61,051 nt of DNA from Propionibacteriaceae bacterium (GCA_031272505.1 JAISTQ010000028.1:1-61051); one strand, 5' to 3'. Positions 11,926-27,112 are shown, numbered from the stretch's first letter. Numbers and translations are program-made. The notes: generated from the letters alone by a model not told the origin.

Positions 11926-12513
11926 CTAACTCGACAACTGGGGGACGAGATCGTCGACTTGGTCGGCGAGGTCGGCCAGGGTGCCGTAGTTGTGGATGAC
12001 GCGGGTGGCGGCCTGTAAGCGCTGGGCGCGGGTGGCCTGGGCGCTCAGCCGGGCGCGGGCCTGCGCGACGCTCAAGCCGTCGCGGGCGATGACGCGGGCG
12101 AGTTGCTGCTCGGGCTCGGCGTCCACCACGATCACCTCGTCAAAGCGATCCGCGAGGCCGCTCTCCACCAGCAGCGGGATCTCGTGCACCACCAGCTTAT
12201 ATTGGCCCATGGCTTGCAGTTCGGCGTGTTGGGCCAACAGGAACACGAACGGATGCACGATCGCGTTCAGCCGCCGCCGGGCATCTGGATCATTGAAGAT
12301 GATCTCCCCCAGCGCCTTCCGATCCAGCGATCCGTCCGGAGCCTGCACCCCGGCCCCGAATTCTGCGATCACCGCCGCCAGCCCCGGCGTCCCCGGCGCC
12401 ACCGCCTGCCGTGCCAAATCGTCATAGTCGATCACCACCGCCCCCAACTCTTTCAAACGCTCCGCCACCACCGACTTCCCCGAGCCAATCCCCCCCGTCA
12501 CCGCTATCCGCAT
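11926..12513 (-). CDS. coaE: Dephospho-CoA kinase
   Basis: CoaE phosphorylates the 3'-hydroxyl of dephospho-CoA, the last step of coenzyme A synthesis. The 195-residue product has a P-loop GGIGSGKS at residues 7-14, the acidic substrate segment VIDYDDLARQ, the HPFV motif after LNAIV, and VHEIPLLVES plus VIVVDAEPEQQ in the lid/base region. Length matches a single-domain enzyme; actinobacteria such as mycobacteria often carry an extra GrpB-like domain, which is absent here. It lies upstream of uvrB on the same strand and is divergent from the HEXXH protein gene (35 bp gap). Confidence 0.94.
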   Translation of the reverse strand: MRIAVTGGIGSGKSVVAERLKELGAVVIDYDDLARQAVAPGTPGLAAVIAEFGAGVQAPDGSLDRKALGEIIFNDPDARRRLNAIVHPFVFLLAQHAELQAMGQYKLVVHEIPLLVESGLADRFDEVIVVDAEPEQQLARVIARDGLSVAQARARLSAQATRAQRLQAATRVIHNYGTLADLADQVDDLVPQLSS

Positions 12514-12548
12514 GACCCCTAGCGTAGCGGAGTGGGTAGGCTGGGGTT

Positions 12549-13073
12549 GTGGGAAAAGGGCTGGAGGAAGTCAAGGCCGTGGACGGGAGTGTGTTTTGGG
12601 TGTTGCCGGTGGGGGTGGGGCCGCGGGAGGCGGCGGAGGCGGTGTTGCGGATGGTGCCGACGCCGGAGGTGGAGCGGCGGGTGAATCGGAATCGGTGGAG
12701 TTATGAGATCTTGGTGCCGCTGACGCGGTGCGCTGGGGGGCGGTTGGCGGTCACGCCGAATGGGATGCTGTTGGCGCTGGGCCTGCGCGGGCCGGCAAAG
12801 CTGTTGGCGCAGCGCGGTGGCACGACCTATGGCGATGTGTTCTGCATCAAGGCGGAGCGCGGTGACGACGCCGCCCACACCCTACGTCAGCTAATCCAGA
12901 CCCGGCCACTGGAACGGTTGCTGCGGCACGAGGAAATCCACTCCCAACAGTGGGCGCGGGGCGCGTGGCGATTCGCCGTCGGCTACCTGATCGAGGCGGT
13001 GTGGGCCAGGCTGCGGCACCGCCCACATCGCGACGAGGTGGAAGCCGGCCTGCGCGACGGCGGGTACCAGTGA
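12549..13073 (+). CDS. Uncharacterised protein with HEXXH motif
   Basis: This frame begins with GTG (GGCTGGGG upstream) and gives 174 residues. I do not recognise the family by name. Near residue 125 it has RHEEIHSQQWAR, an HEXXH motif followed by a conserved-looking Gln, a layout seen in zinc metallopeptidases and in small actinobacterial proteins of unknown role. The C-terminal third has a hydrophobic helix (FAVGYLIEAVW) then a basic tail (RLRHRPHR). No signal peptide is evident. It converges with the XRE regulator, whose stop lies 2 nt after its own stop. Whether zinc is bound or peptide bonds are cut is unknown. Confidence 0.7.
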   Translation: MGKGLEEVKAVDGSVFWVLPVGVGPREAAEAVLRMVPTPEVERRVNRNRWSYEILVPLTRCAGGRLAVTPNGMLLALGLRGPAKLLAQRGGTTYGDVFCIKAERGDDAAHTLRQLIQTRPLERLLRHEEIHSQQWARGAWRFAVGYLIEAVWARLRHRPHRDEVEAGLRDGGYQ

Positions 13074-13074
13074 G

Positions 13075-13974
13075 CTACTCCGGCAGGTGGATGTCGTCCC
13101 GCTGCGGCAGGTTGACGGTCAAATCGGATTTGGTGACGCCATGCGCGGCGGCAAAATCCCGCAAGCGGAAAAGAATCTCCTCGCTGGGAGAGCCCGGCTC
13201 CACGGTGTGGACGAGCACCTGGAGATTCGCGTCGGTGCTGGAGTGGAAGCTCACAAAATGCAGGTTGAGCCGCCCGAAACCGGGGACATCCACCAACATC
13301 GGCCCAGTGGGATAACCTTCGACCCGCTGCTCCTGCCACATCCGTTTGAAATCCGGTGAGACAGCCTGGAATTCCGCGATCAAATCCCCGATCCGCTCAT
13401 TGTCGCCATTCCGCCCGAAGTTCTGCCGCAGCACCTCCACCCCGAGGGCGGCGTATTTCTCCCAGTCCACCCGGAAGTCGCGCGCTTGCGGAACCGTGAA
13501 ATCGAAGCGGGTCATGTTCAGCACCCCGCTTTGGAAGAATGGCAGATGTGTGGCCCAGCCCAGCGGATTCACGGCCACCATGTCGCGGTATTGGTTGGTG
13601 ACGAAAGTGGGTGCCATTTCCAGATGGTCCAGGGCGTCCAACAAGTCAGCGTCTACCCGCAACCCGGATTCCGGGTCAACCTGATATGGCCACGGGTCTT
13701 GCGCAAACAGGAGATTGATGAGGTACTGGCTCTCCCGGTCAGTCAACTGCAGCGCCTTGGCCACCGCGCGCAGCACGTCGACGGAGACCCCGCGGATGTT
13801 GCCGCGCTCCAACTCCCGGTAGTAGCTGGTGGACACGCCTGCCAACTGGGCCACCTCGGAACGCCGCAAACCGGGCACGCGGCGCGGCAGCTCGTCCACG
13901 ATGCCCACCTGTTGCGGAGACAACTGGGCACGCTTCGCCCGCAGGAACTCGCGAATCTCCTCCTGATAACGCAC
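13075..13974 (-). CDS. XRE-family regulator with MmyB-like ligand domain
   Basis: The N-terminal helix-turn-helix carries the hallmark RVPGLRRSEVAQLAGVSTSY and YRELERGN (about residues 33-60) of the large actinobacterial XRE family whose C-terminal half is an MmyB-like PAS-type ligand-binding domain, here spanning roughly residues 100-290. Such proteins often repress a neighbouring gene and sense fatty acids or other small hydrophobic molecules; the ligand here is unknown. I chose the GTG at 13974 (GAGGT six nt upstream, 299 residues) instead of the GTG at 14031, because the latter lies inside a promoter-palindrome. The gene is probably autoregulated through that site. Confidence 0.88.
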   Translation of the reverse strand: MRYQEEIREFLRAKRAQLSPQQVGIVDELPRRVPGLRRSEVAQLAGVSTSYYRELERGNIRGVSVDVLRAVAKALQLTDRESQYLINLLFAQDPWPYQVDPESGLRVDADLLDALDHLEMAPTFVTNQYRDMVAVNPLGWATHLPFFQSGVLNMTRFDFTVPQARDFRVDWEKYAALGVEVLRQNFGRNGDNERIGDLIAEFQAVSPDFKRMWQEQRVEGYPTGPMLVDVPGFGRLNLHFVSFHSSTDANLQVLVHTVEPGSPSEEILFRLRDFAAAHGVTKSDLTVNLPQRDDIHLPE

Positions 13975-13997
13975 ATCGACCTCGAATAGGGGGTTTG

Positions 13998-14033
13998 GTG
14001 ACAGTCTATACGCACTGGCACAGACTGTCACAA
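13998..14033 (-). promoter_or_regulatory. Promoter inside a 10-bp inverted repeat (XRE operator)
   Basis: Perfect inverted arms GTGACAGTCT (13998-14007) and AGACTGTCAC (14022-14031) flank a 14-nt centre. On the minus strand TTGTGA (14028-14033) and TATAGA (14005-14010) are separated by exactly 17 nt, so a sigma-70-type promoter lies within the palindrome. The regulator's start codon at 13974 is about 25 nt past the expected transcription start. This is the expected geometry for autorepression. Confidence 0.7.
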
Positions 14034-14085
14034 ATGGACCGCGAATCTGCCCTGCTACCCATCAAACCAGATGTCGCTAGTGCAT

Positions 14086-17964
<3,879 letters not shown>

Positions 17965-17974
17965 CTTCCACTCC

Positions 17975-21481
<3,507 letters not shown>

Positions 21482-21528
21482 TTCGTCCTTCCAAAACTAC
21501 GGGTGCTACCGGTTACGAACGCACAAAA

Positions 21529-21552
21529 CGACCCGTGTCAAGACACGAGCCG
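21529..21552 (-). terminator. Hairpin followed by T-run in the rpoB leader
   Basis: On the minus strand an 11-bp stem (CGGCTCGTGTC with GACACGGGTCG, two G-U pairs) closes on a 2-nt TT turn and is followed by TTTTG. It lies 48 nt before the rpoB start. It resembles an intrinsic terminator or attenuator, so it may set how much transcript enters rpoBC. It could instead be a leader hairpin affecting translation. Confidence 0.45.
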
Positions 21553-21573
21553 GTTTGTAAGATGCAAACAACC

Positions 21574-21602
21574 AGTATTGCACACTTTTCGCCCCCACGC
21601 AA
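21574..21602 (-). promoter_or_regulatory. Candidate rpoBC promoter
   Basis: On the minus strand TTGCGT (21597-21602) and AATACT (21574-21579) are 17 nt apart. This would start transcription about 85 nt before rpoB, allowing rpoBC to be expressed separately from rplJL. Match to consensus is moderate and the region is more AT-rich than its surroundings. Confidence 0.45.
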
Positions 21603-21676
21603 GTGCCTTTCGCGGCGTTCCCGCCGTCACTCACCCGAACGCGCCCCCTGAGTGCCACCCAACCCCCGACAACCCT

Positions 21677-21740
21677 AAGACAATTCTAAAGCCAAGGGGG
21701 TGACAAATCTAAAGTCAAAGGAGTGACAAATCTAAAGTCA
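21677..21740. repeat. Three tandem 23-bp iterons upstream of rpoB
   Basis: GTGACAAATCTAAAGTCA occurs exactly at 21700-21717 and 21723-21740, and a diverged copy AAGACAATTCTAAAGCCA occurs at 21677-21694, each start 23 bp apart. Each exact copy has TGAC-N9-GTCA ends. The block lies between the candidate rpoBC promoter and the rplL-side hairpin. The 23-bp period is about two helical turns, as in arrays of protein-binding sites. Confidence 0.7.
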
Positions 21741-21853
21741 CCTGCCGCGACAGGAGGCGTGATTCCCGCGTTGACAAGGCAAAACGGCACGATGCTGAGC
21801 CGGGCTTTCACAGGAATCCTGCACAGGAATCGAGAGGGTCAGGGCATGGGAAA

Positions 21854-21881
21854 GGCGGGACGGAGGTGCTCGCGTCCCGCC
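21854..21881 (-). terminator. Hairpin between rplL and rpoB
   Basis: Perfect 8-bp arms GGCGGGAC and GTCCCGCC enclose a 12-nt loop, 18 nt after the rplL stop, and are followed on the minus strand by TTTCCC. The T-run is short, so partial termination (attenuation) between the stalk genes and rpoBC, as known in E. coli at the same place, is more likely than a full stop. Confidence 0.55.
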
Positions 21882-21899
21882 TCTGGGTGTGTGAAATTT

Positions 21900-22298
21900 T
21901 TACTTGATGGTGACGCTGGCGCCGGCGGCCTCCAGGGCCTCTTTGGCCTTGGCGGCGGCGTCGCGGGCGACCTTCTCCAGGATCGGCTTCGGGGCGGCCT
22001 CGACGAGATCCTTGGCCTCCTTGAGGCCGAGGTTGGTGAGGGCGCGCACCTCCTTGATGACCTGGATCTTCTTGTCACCAGCGGCGTCGAGAATGACGTC
22101 CACCTCGTTGGAGGCTTCCTCAGCCCCGCCTTCTTCAGCGGCGGCCGGGGCAGCGCCCGGAGCGGCGGCGACGGCCACCGGAGCGGCGGCGGTGACGCCG
22201 AAGGTCTCCTCGAACAGCTTCACGAACTCGGAGAGCTCGATCAGGGTGAGTTCTTTGAAAGCCTCGATCAGTTCTTCATTGGTGAGCTTCTTAGCCAT
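21900..22298 (-). CDS. rplL: Ribosomal protein L7/L12
   Basis: L7/L12 forms the mobile stalk that recruits translational GTPases. The 132-residue product has the N-terminal dimerisation helix ([27 protein letters not shown]), an Ala/Gly/Pro/Glu hinge, and the C-terminal domain with [26 protein letters not shown]. Length and architecture are normal. It lies 14 nt after rplJ and is the last gene before the rplL-rpoB hairpin. Confidence 0.97.
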   Translation of the reverse strand: MAKKLTNEELIEAFKELTLIELSEFVKLFEETFGVTAAAPVAVAAAPGAAPAAAEEGGAEEASNEVDVILDAAGDKKIQVIKEVRALTNLGLKEAKDLVEAAPKPILEKVARDAAAKAKEALEAAGASVTIK

Positions 22299-22312
22299 GA
22301 TGGCATCCTTTC

Positions 22313-22978
22313 CTATTCTGCTTCAGCAGCTTCAGCGGACGCCTCGGCTGCGGGTTCTTCGGCAGCTTCGGCAGGAGCCTCGGCTGCGGGTTCGGCAACA
22401 GCTTCGACGACCGGCTCAGCGGGCGCTTCGGCTGCCTCGGGCTCAGCTGCGGGTGCAGCGGGAGCCGCTTCCTTCTGGGTTTGCAGGGCGGCAAAGAGAC
22501 GCGCGGCCTGCGACAGGGCGGCGTTGAACAGCCCGGCAGCCTTGGCCAGGTTTCCGTTCATCGCGCCGGCGAGCTTGGCGAGGAGCACCTCGCGGGACTC
22601 GAGGGAGGCCAGCTTCTTGACCTTTTCGGCGTCCAGGACTTGACCGTCCAGGTAGCCGCCCTTGATAACCAGAAGGGGGTTGGCCTTCGCGAAATCCCTC
22701 AGGCCCTTGGCCACCGTGACCACATCGCCCTTCACAAAGGCGATGGCCGTCGGCCCGGAGAGCTGGTCATCCAGCCCTTCGTAACCGGCATTCTTGGCGG
22801 CAATGGCGGTGAGGGTGTTCTTCACGATGGCGTAGTCCGCGCTCTCTCCCAACGACCTGCGAAGCGTCTTCAGGTCGGCAACGGAGAGACCGCGATACTC
22901 GGTAAGCACGACAGCCGTCGCATCCGTGAACTGCTGCTGCAGCTCCGCAACGACCGCTGCCTTCTCCGGGTTCGCCAT
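22313..22978 (-). CDS. rplJ: Ribosomal protein L10 with acidic Ala/Pro/Glu tail
   Basis: L10 anchors L7/L12 dimers to the ribosome. The start [17 protein letters not shown] at 22978 has GGAG upstream; a longer frame to 23110 would run through the leader terminator and is rejected. Residues 1-170 form a normal L10 ([22 protein letters not shown] after [10 protein letters not shown]-terminal L12-binding helix to FAALQTQKE). Residues 171-221 are an extra low-complexity tail of almost only Ala, Glu and Pro. The tail makes the protein 221 residues against about 165-180 in most bacteria. It follows an L10-type leader and precedes rplL. Confidence 0.96.
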   Translation of the reverse strand: MANPEKAAVVAELQQQFTDATAVVLTEYRGLSVADLKTLRRSLGESADYAIVKNTLTAIAAKNAGYEGLDDQLSGPTAIAFVKGDVVTVAKGLRDFAKANPLLVIKGGYLDGQVLDAEKVKKLASLESREVLLAKLAGAMNGNLAKAAGLFNAALSQAARLFAALQTQKEAAPAAPAAEPEAAEAPAEPVVEAVAEPAAEAPAEAAEEPAAEASAEAAEAE

Positions 22979-23023
22979 AAGTGGTCTCCTCTTCCTTGGT
23001 TTCCATAGCCGGGGACCACCAAC

Positions 23024-23053
23024 AAAAAACCCATGCACCGGCAGGCACATGGG
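23024..23053 (-). terminator. L10-leader attenuator terminator
   Basis: On the minus strand a 10-bp stem (CCCATGTGCC with GGTGCATGGG) with a TGCC loop is followed at once by six T, 45 nt before the rplJ start. Together with the upstream 5' leader (from about 23103) this matches the known autogenous L10 leader design, in which excess L10(L12)4 binding leads to premature termination. Confidence 0.75.
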
Positions 23054-23109
23054 AACATGTACAACCTGCGCAGGATTTATAGTTACCGGCGGTCTACGGC
23101 CAAGGAGCA

Positions 23110-23139
23110 ACTATACACGAAAACAATGGGGGCCGCCAA
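23110..23139 (-). promoter_or_regulatory. rplJL promoter
   Basis: TTGGCG (23134-23139) and TATAGT (23110-23115) lie 18 nt apart on the minus strand. The -10 is close to consensus. The -35 falls inside the rplA terminator stem, so the end of one unit and the start of the next share DNA. Transcription would begin near 23103 and read through the L10 leader. Confidence 0.6.
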
Positions 23140-23156
23140 CTCGGTGAGTTGGCGGC
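23132..23156 (-). terminator. Terminator after rplA
   Basis: Perfect 11-bp arms GCCGCCAACTC and GAGTTGGCGGC with a 3-nt loop lie 3 nt after the rplA stop, followed on the minus strand by CCCCATTGTTTT. The stem is strong and the T-run is delayed, so it probably ends or reduces transcription from rplKA. Confidence 0.7.
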
Positions 23157-23159
23157 GGG

Positions 23160-23864
23160 CTACGCCTCCGCGGAGGGCTTGACCTTCGTCGGATCGACGG
23201 GGAAGCCCGGGCCCATGGTGGTGGAGATCGTGGTCTTCTTGATGTAGCGGCCCTTCGACGCGCTGGGCTTGAGCCGCAGCACCTCGTCGATGGCGGCGAA
23301 ATAGTTCTCGTTGAGCTGCTGCTCGGAGAACGACGCCTTGCCGACGATGAAGTTCAGGTTCGCGTGGCGGTCGATGCGGAACTCGATCTTGCCGCCCTTG
23401 ATGTCGCTGACGGCCTTGGCGACGTCCATCGTCACCGTGCCGGTCTTCGGGTTCGGCATCAGGCCGCGCGGGCCGAGCACCCGGCCCAGCTTGCCCACCT
23501 TGCCCATCAGATCGGGGGTGGACACCACGGCGTCGAAATCGAGGTAGCCGCCGGCCACCTTGTCGATCAGCTCGTCAGCGCCGACCTCGTCCGCCCCGGC
23601 GGCGGTGGCCTCGGCCGCCTTGTCGCCAGTGGCGAACACCAGCACCCGGGCCGTCTTGCCGGTGCCATGCGGGAGGTTGACGGTGCCGCGGACCATCTGG
23701 TCGGCCTTGCGCGGATCGACGCCGAGGCGCAGCGCGACCTCTACCGTCTCGTCAAATTTGGCAGCCGCACCCTTCTTGGCCAACGCGAGGGCCTCTTCGG
23801 GGGTGTAGAGCTGTTGCGGATCACGCAGCGCGGCGGCGTTGCGATATGCCTTAGATCGTTTCAT
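23160..23864 (-). CDS. rplA: Ribosomal protein L1
   Basis: L1 binds 23S rRNA at the E-site stalk and often represses its own operon. The 234-residue protein shows the typical N-terminus [11 protein letters not shown], the [21 protein letters not shown] segment, the signature [20 protein letters not shown] and [20 protein letters not shown]. Length is normal. It follows rplK by 78 nt on the same strand. Confidence 0.97.
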   Translation of the reverse strand: MKRSKAYRNAAALRDPQQLYTPEEALALAKKGAAAKFDETVEVALRLGVDPRKADQMVRGTVNLPHGTGKTARVLVFATGDKAAEATAAGADEVGADELIDKVAGGYLDFDAVVSTPDLMGKVGKLGRVLGPRGLMPNPKTGTVTMDVAKAVSDIKGGKIEFRIDRHANLNFIVGKASFSEQQLNENYFAAIDEVLRLKPSASKGRYIKKTTISTTMGPGFPVDPTKVKPSAEA

Positions 23865-23942
23865 TTTCTGGTCTCCTTAGGTTGATATTGCCAGTCGCGG
23901 TGGGGGCTGAAACGGCCCTCCCGCTGTATTCAGTTGTGGGGC

Positions 23943-24377
23943 TTAGCCTTCGACGAGCACGCCCATCGAGCGCGCGGTGCCGGCGATGATGTTCGCGGCC
24001 GCCTCGATGTCGTTGGCGTTCAAGTCGGGCATCTTCGTCTCCGCGATCTCCTTCGCCTGGGCGCGGGTGATCGTGCCGACCTTGTCGGTGTGCGGACGGC
24101 CGGAGCCGCTCTTGATCCCGGCCGCCTTCTTGATCAGCTCGGCCGCCGGGGGCGTCTTGGTGATGAAGGTGAAGGTGCGATCCTCATAGATGGTGATCTC
24201 CACCGGGATGATGTTGCCGCGCATCGCCTCAGTCTTGGCGTTGTACTGCTTGCAGAAATCCATGATGTTGACGCCATGCGGGCCGAGCGCGGTGCCCACC
24301 GGCGGGGCGGGGGTCGCCTGACCGGCCTGCAGCGCGACCTTGACGATCGCCATTACCTTCTTCTTGCTGGGTGCCAT
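23943..24377 (-). CDS. rplK: Ribosomal protein L11
   Basis: L11 sits at the GTPase-associated centre with the L10/L12 stalk. The 144-residue product has [35 protein letters not shown] and the C-terminal RNA-binding domain ending with the family signature ([27 protein letters not shown]). It follows nusG by 16 nt, the usual bacterial order. Confidence 0.97.
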   Translation of the reverse strand: MAPSKKKVMAIVKVALQAGQATPAPPVGTALGPHGVNIMDFCKQYNAKTEAMRGNIIPVEITIYEDRTFTFITKTPPAAELIKKAAGIKSGSGRPHTDKVGTITRAQAKEIAETKMPDLNANDIEAAANIIAGTARSMGVLVEG

Positions 24378-24393
24378 GATTTCCTTCTTCTAT

Positions 24394-25239
24394 TTAGTCG
24401 ATCTTCGAGATCTGGTTGAACGTCAAATCCACGGGCGTCTCGCGGCCCAGGATTTCTACCAGCGCGCGCAACCGCCCGCGCTTGAGGTCTATTTCGGTGA
24501 TGGTGGCGTGGATGCCCTGGAAGGCGCCCTGGGTGACCATGACGGAATCGCCCGCCTTGAAATCCGTCACCTCCACCTTCTTGCGGCGCTTCTTCTCCTT
24601 GGCGGTGTCCTGGATCTTCGCCAACGCGGCCGGGGCCAGCATCTTGACGACTTCCTCCAGGCTCAACGGCACCGGATTCGAGGCGTGGGCCACAAAGCCC
24701 GTCACCGACGGGGTGTGCCGGACGGCCGCCCAGGAGGCGTCGTCCAACTCCATGCGAACCAGCACATAGCCGGGGAGGATGGTGCGGGTGATCACCTTGC
24801 GGGTGCCATTGCGATTCTCCACCACGTCCTCGGTGGGGACGACCACCTCGTAGATGTAGTCTTCCATGCCGAGGGCTTTGATGCGGTTCTCCAAGTTTTG
24901 CTTGACGCGGTTCTCCATGCCGGAGTAGGTGTGGACCACGTACCAGTCGCCCACTTCGGACGCCAACCGGGAGCGCAGCTCGTCAAGCACCTGCTGCTCC
25001 TCGGCGTCCAGCTCACCATCTTCCTCGACGACCGGAGTCTCCGTGACCACTTCGGCCTCGGGCTCGGTGTCGAAATCCAGATTCAACGCAGCTTCCGGCT
25101 CCGGGGCTTCGGCGCCGAAATCCAGATTCAGCTCGACGTCGTCGACGCTGGGCTCCAACTCGCCGAAATCCAGATTAAGGCCCTGCTCCTGCGCGGCCTG
25201 CACTGCGTCCTGTCCAGGATCATTCACTACATCAGTCAA
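24394..25239 (-). CDS. nusG: Transcription factor NusG with repeat-bearing acidic N-terminal extension
   Basis: NusG binds RNA polymerase and links it to Rho or the ribosome. The 281-residue protein has a normal NusG core from about residue 90 (GDWYVVHTYSGMENRVKQNL, ILPGYVLVRMEL) and a C-terminal KOW domain (KAGDSVMVTQGAFQGIHATI). Residues 1-90 are an acidic extension with the five-residue word LNLDF at 21-25, 37-41 and 52-56. Actinobacterial NusG proteins often have acidic N-terminal extensions, but this triple repeat is unusual. secE lies 11 nt upstream and rplK 16 nt downstream. Confidence 0.96.
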   Translation of the reverse strand: MTDVVNDPGQDAVQAAQEQGLNLDFGELEPSVDDVELNLDFGAEAPEPEAALNLDFDTEPEAEVVTETPVVEEDGELDAEEQQVLDELRSRLASEVGDWYVVHTYSGMENRVKQNLENRIKALGMEDYIYEVVVPTEDVVENRNGTRKVITRTILPGYVLVRMELDDASWAAVRHTPSVTGFVAHASNPVPLSLEEVVKMLAPAALAKIQDTAKEKKRRKKVEVTDFKAGDSVMVTQGAFQGIHATITEIDLKRGRLRALVEILGRETPVDLTFNQISKID

Positions 25240-25250
25240 AGGGGTACCTC

Positions 25251-25700
25251 TTAGCCGAATATCCGCAGCAGCAACCAGCCGAAACCAAGATCAATGCCGC
25301 TCACAAAAGCGATGATGAACACCACGAAGATCAACACCACCCAGAAGTACTGCTGCCACTGGGAGATCGTGGGCCAGATGACCTTCTTCAACTCCTGCAC
25401 GCACTGGCCGACGAATTGGGCCGGTGTGGTGCGGGCCTTCTTCGTGTCCGGCGCCGCTTTGGATTGCTTGGTCGTCGGCTTGCCCTTGGCCTCCACCTTG
25501 CGGGTGGGCCGGGCTACCGCCACCTTGGCGGCGACGCTCTGCGCCTCCGTCAATTCCTCGGGCTCGTCGTCTTCGTCTACCGCGTCCGCGGCATCGGCGA
25601 GGTCGCTCTCGAACTCGGTGGGCCCATACTCGGGCTTCGCCGCGTCGTCGACCGCGTCGACATCGTCTTCGCGCTCTTCAGCCTTCTCGTCTTCGGCCAT
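25251..25700 (-). CDS. secE: Preprotein translocase subunit SecE with long acidic N-terminus
   Basis: SecE stabilises SecY in the Sec channel. The C-terminal 60 residues hold the conserved amphipathic segment (FVGQCVQELKKVIWPT) and one transmembrane helix (YFWVVLIFVVFIIAFVSGI). The first 85-90 residues are an added cytoplasmic region, first acidic (Asp/Glu-rich) and then basic (Lys/Arg/Thr). Total length is 149 residues, longer than the minimal 60-70 residue form. It lies between tRNA-Trp and nusG, a standard actinobacterial order. Confidence 0.93.
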   Translation of the reverse strand: MAEDEKAEEREDDVDAVDDAAKPEYGPTEFESDLADAADAVDEDDEPEELTEAQSVAAKVAVARPTRKVEAKGKPTTKQSKAAPDTKKARTTPAQFVGQCVQELKKVIWPTISQWQQYFWVVLIFVVFIIAFVSGIDLGFGWLLLRIFG

Positions 25701-25749
25701 TGCCGTCCTTACCTATTCGTTCTGTGAGTATGCCTTGTTGACATACCAG

Positions 25750-25822
<73 letters not shown>

Positions 25823-25914
25823 ATGGTTGCCATGAGGGCGGCAACCAAGGGGCGACCGTGTTGAGTCACCAAGAACATGAGTTTACGCGATTTCTCCCAA
25901 ATCGTCGAATGGAC

Positions 25915-27102
25915 TCACGAAACTGACGTTAAAGCGCTGGCGACACGCTCCAAATTGCGGTCATTCAGGGCGGCGACGCAGATGCGTCCGGAGTTCAATC
26001 CGTAGACGTGGTACTCGCTGCGCAGCCGCTGCATCTGCTCCGGGCTGAGGCCGGTGTAGGAGAACATGCCGGTCTGCGCGGTGATGAAGGACGGATCGCG
26101 CGGGAAGCCGGCCGCCGTCAAAGCCGCCTGGAGTTCCGCCCGCAGCCGCTTGATCCGCTCGCGCATTGACGTCAATTCGGCCTCCCAACTGCCGCGCAGC
26201 CGCGGATCGCCGAGCACTTCGGTGACGATCGCCTCGCCGTGGGTGGGCGGGTTGGAGTAGTTGGTGCGCACCAGCACCTTGAGCTGCGAGGTGACCCGGG
26301 CGGCCGCCTCCGGGCTCTCGGTGACCACGCTGAGCGAGCCGACCCGTTCGCCGTAGAGGCCCATGTTCTTCGAAAACGAGGTGCCCACAAACAGCGGCAC
26401 CCCGATGGAGGCGAAAGCCCGCACCACGGCGGCGTCCTGCTCCAAGCCGTCCGCGAAACCCTGGTAGGCCATGTCGATGAACGGGATCAGGCCCCGGGTG
26501 CCGATGATCGCCGCCACGTCCGCCCACTGTTCGGGATGTGGATCGACGCCGGTGGGATTGTGGCAGCAGGCGTGCAGCACCACCACCGTGCCCGGCGCAA
26601 CCGCCTCCAGATCGGCCGTCATGCCGGCGAAATCCAGCCCGCCGGTGGCCCAGTCGTAGTAGCGGTAGGCGTCCACCTGCAAACCGGCCTTGGTGAACAG
26701 CGCCCGGTGGTTCTCCCAAGACGGATCCGAAATCACCACCTGGCCGACGTATTGGCGCAGGAAATCTGCGCCCAGCTTCAACGCGCCCGTCCCCGAAAGC
26801 GACTGGACGGTGGCGGTGCGCTGCTTCAAGTCCTCGTTGCCGGCCCCGAAAACCAAATCCTGGATCAGCGACAGGTAGGCGGGCAGGCCGGTCTGTGGGA
26901 GATAGCCGCGCGGCTGGGCGGCGGCGGCGAGCCGTTCCTCCGCCTCCGCGACACAGCCGAACAGCGGCGTCTTGCCATGCTCGTCCTGATAGACGCCCAC
27001 GCCGAGATTGACTTTGTCCGGGCTCTGATCCGCCCGGAAGGCCTCCGTCACCCCCAAGATGGGATCCGGTGGGGCCAGCTCAACATCCGAAAATAAACTC
27101 AC
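25915..27102 (-). CDS. aspC: Aspartate/aromatic aminotransferase (class I, AspC/TyrB type)
   Basis: A pyridoxal-phosphate transaminase that interconverts aspartate and oxaloacetate or, in some members, aromatic amino acids. The 395-residue product aligns over its length with the E. coli AspC type: PPDPILGVTEAFRAD, NLGVGVYQDEHGKTP, SLSGTGAL, CCHNPTGVDP (HNPTG at 181-185) and the Schiff-base lysine K245 in TSFSKNMGLYGERVG. The last Arg-bearing GRICVAAL is also present. The GTG start has GGGGAAC upstream and lies 10 nt after murB. The exact substrate preference cannot be told from sequence. Confidence 0.93.
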   Translation of the reverse strand: MSLFSDVELAPPDPILGVTEAFRADQSPDKVNLGVGVYQDEHGKTPLFGCVAEAEERLAAAAQPRGYLPQTGLPAYLSLIQDLVFGAGNEDLKQRTATVQSLSGTGALKLGADFLRQYVGQVVISDPSWENHRALFTKAGLQVDAYRYYDWATGGLDFAGMTADLEAVAPGTVVVLHACCHNPTGVDPHPEQWADVAAIIGTRGLIPFIDMAYQGFADGLEQDAAVVRAFASIGVPLFVGTSFSKNMGLYGERVGSLSVVTESPEAAARVTSQLKVLVRTNYSNPPTHGEAIVTEVLGDPRLRGSWEAELTSMRERIKRLRAELQAALTAAGFPRDPSFITAQTGMFSYTGLSPEQMQRLRSEYHVYGLNSGRICVAALNDRNLERVASALTSVS

Positions 27103-27112
27103 AGTTCCCCAA

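Noticed and set aside
13975-14031. GTG at 14031 as start of the XRE regulator
   Set aside because: It lies in the palindrome and upstream of the -10, so it cannot be on the transcript from that promoter; GTG 13974 has a better ribosome-binding site.
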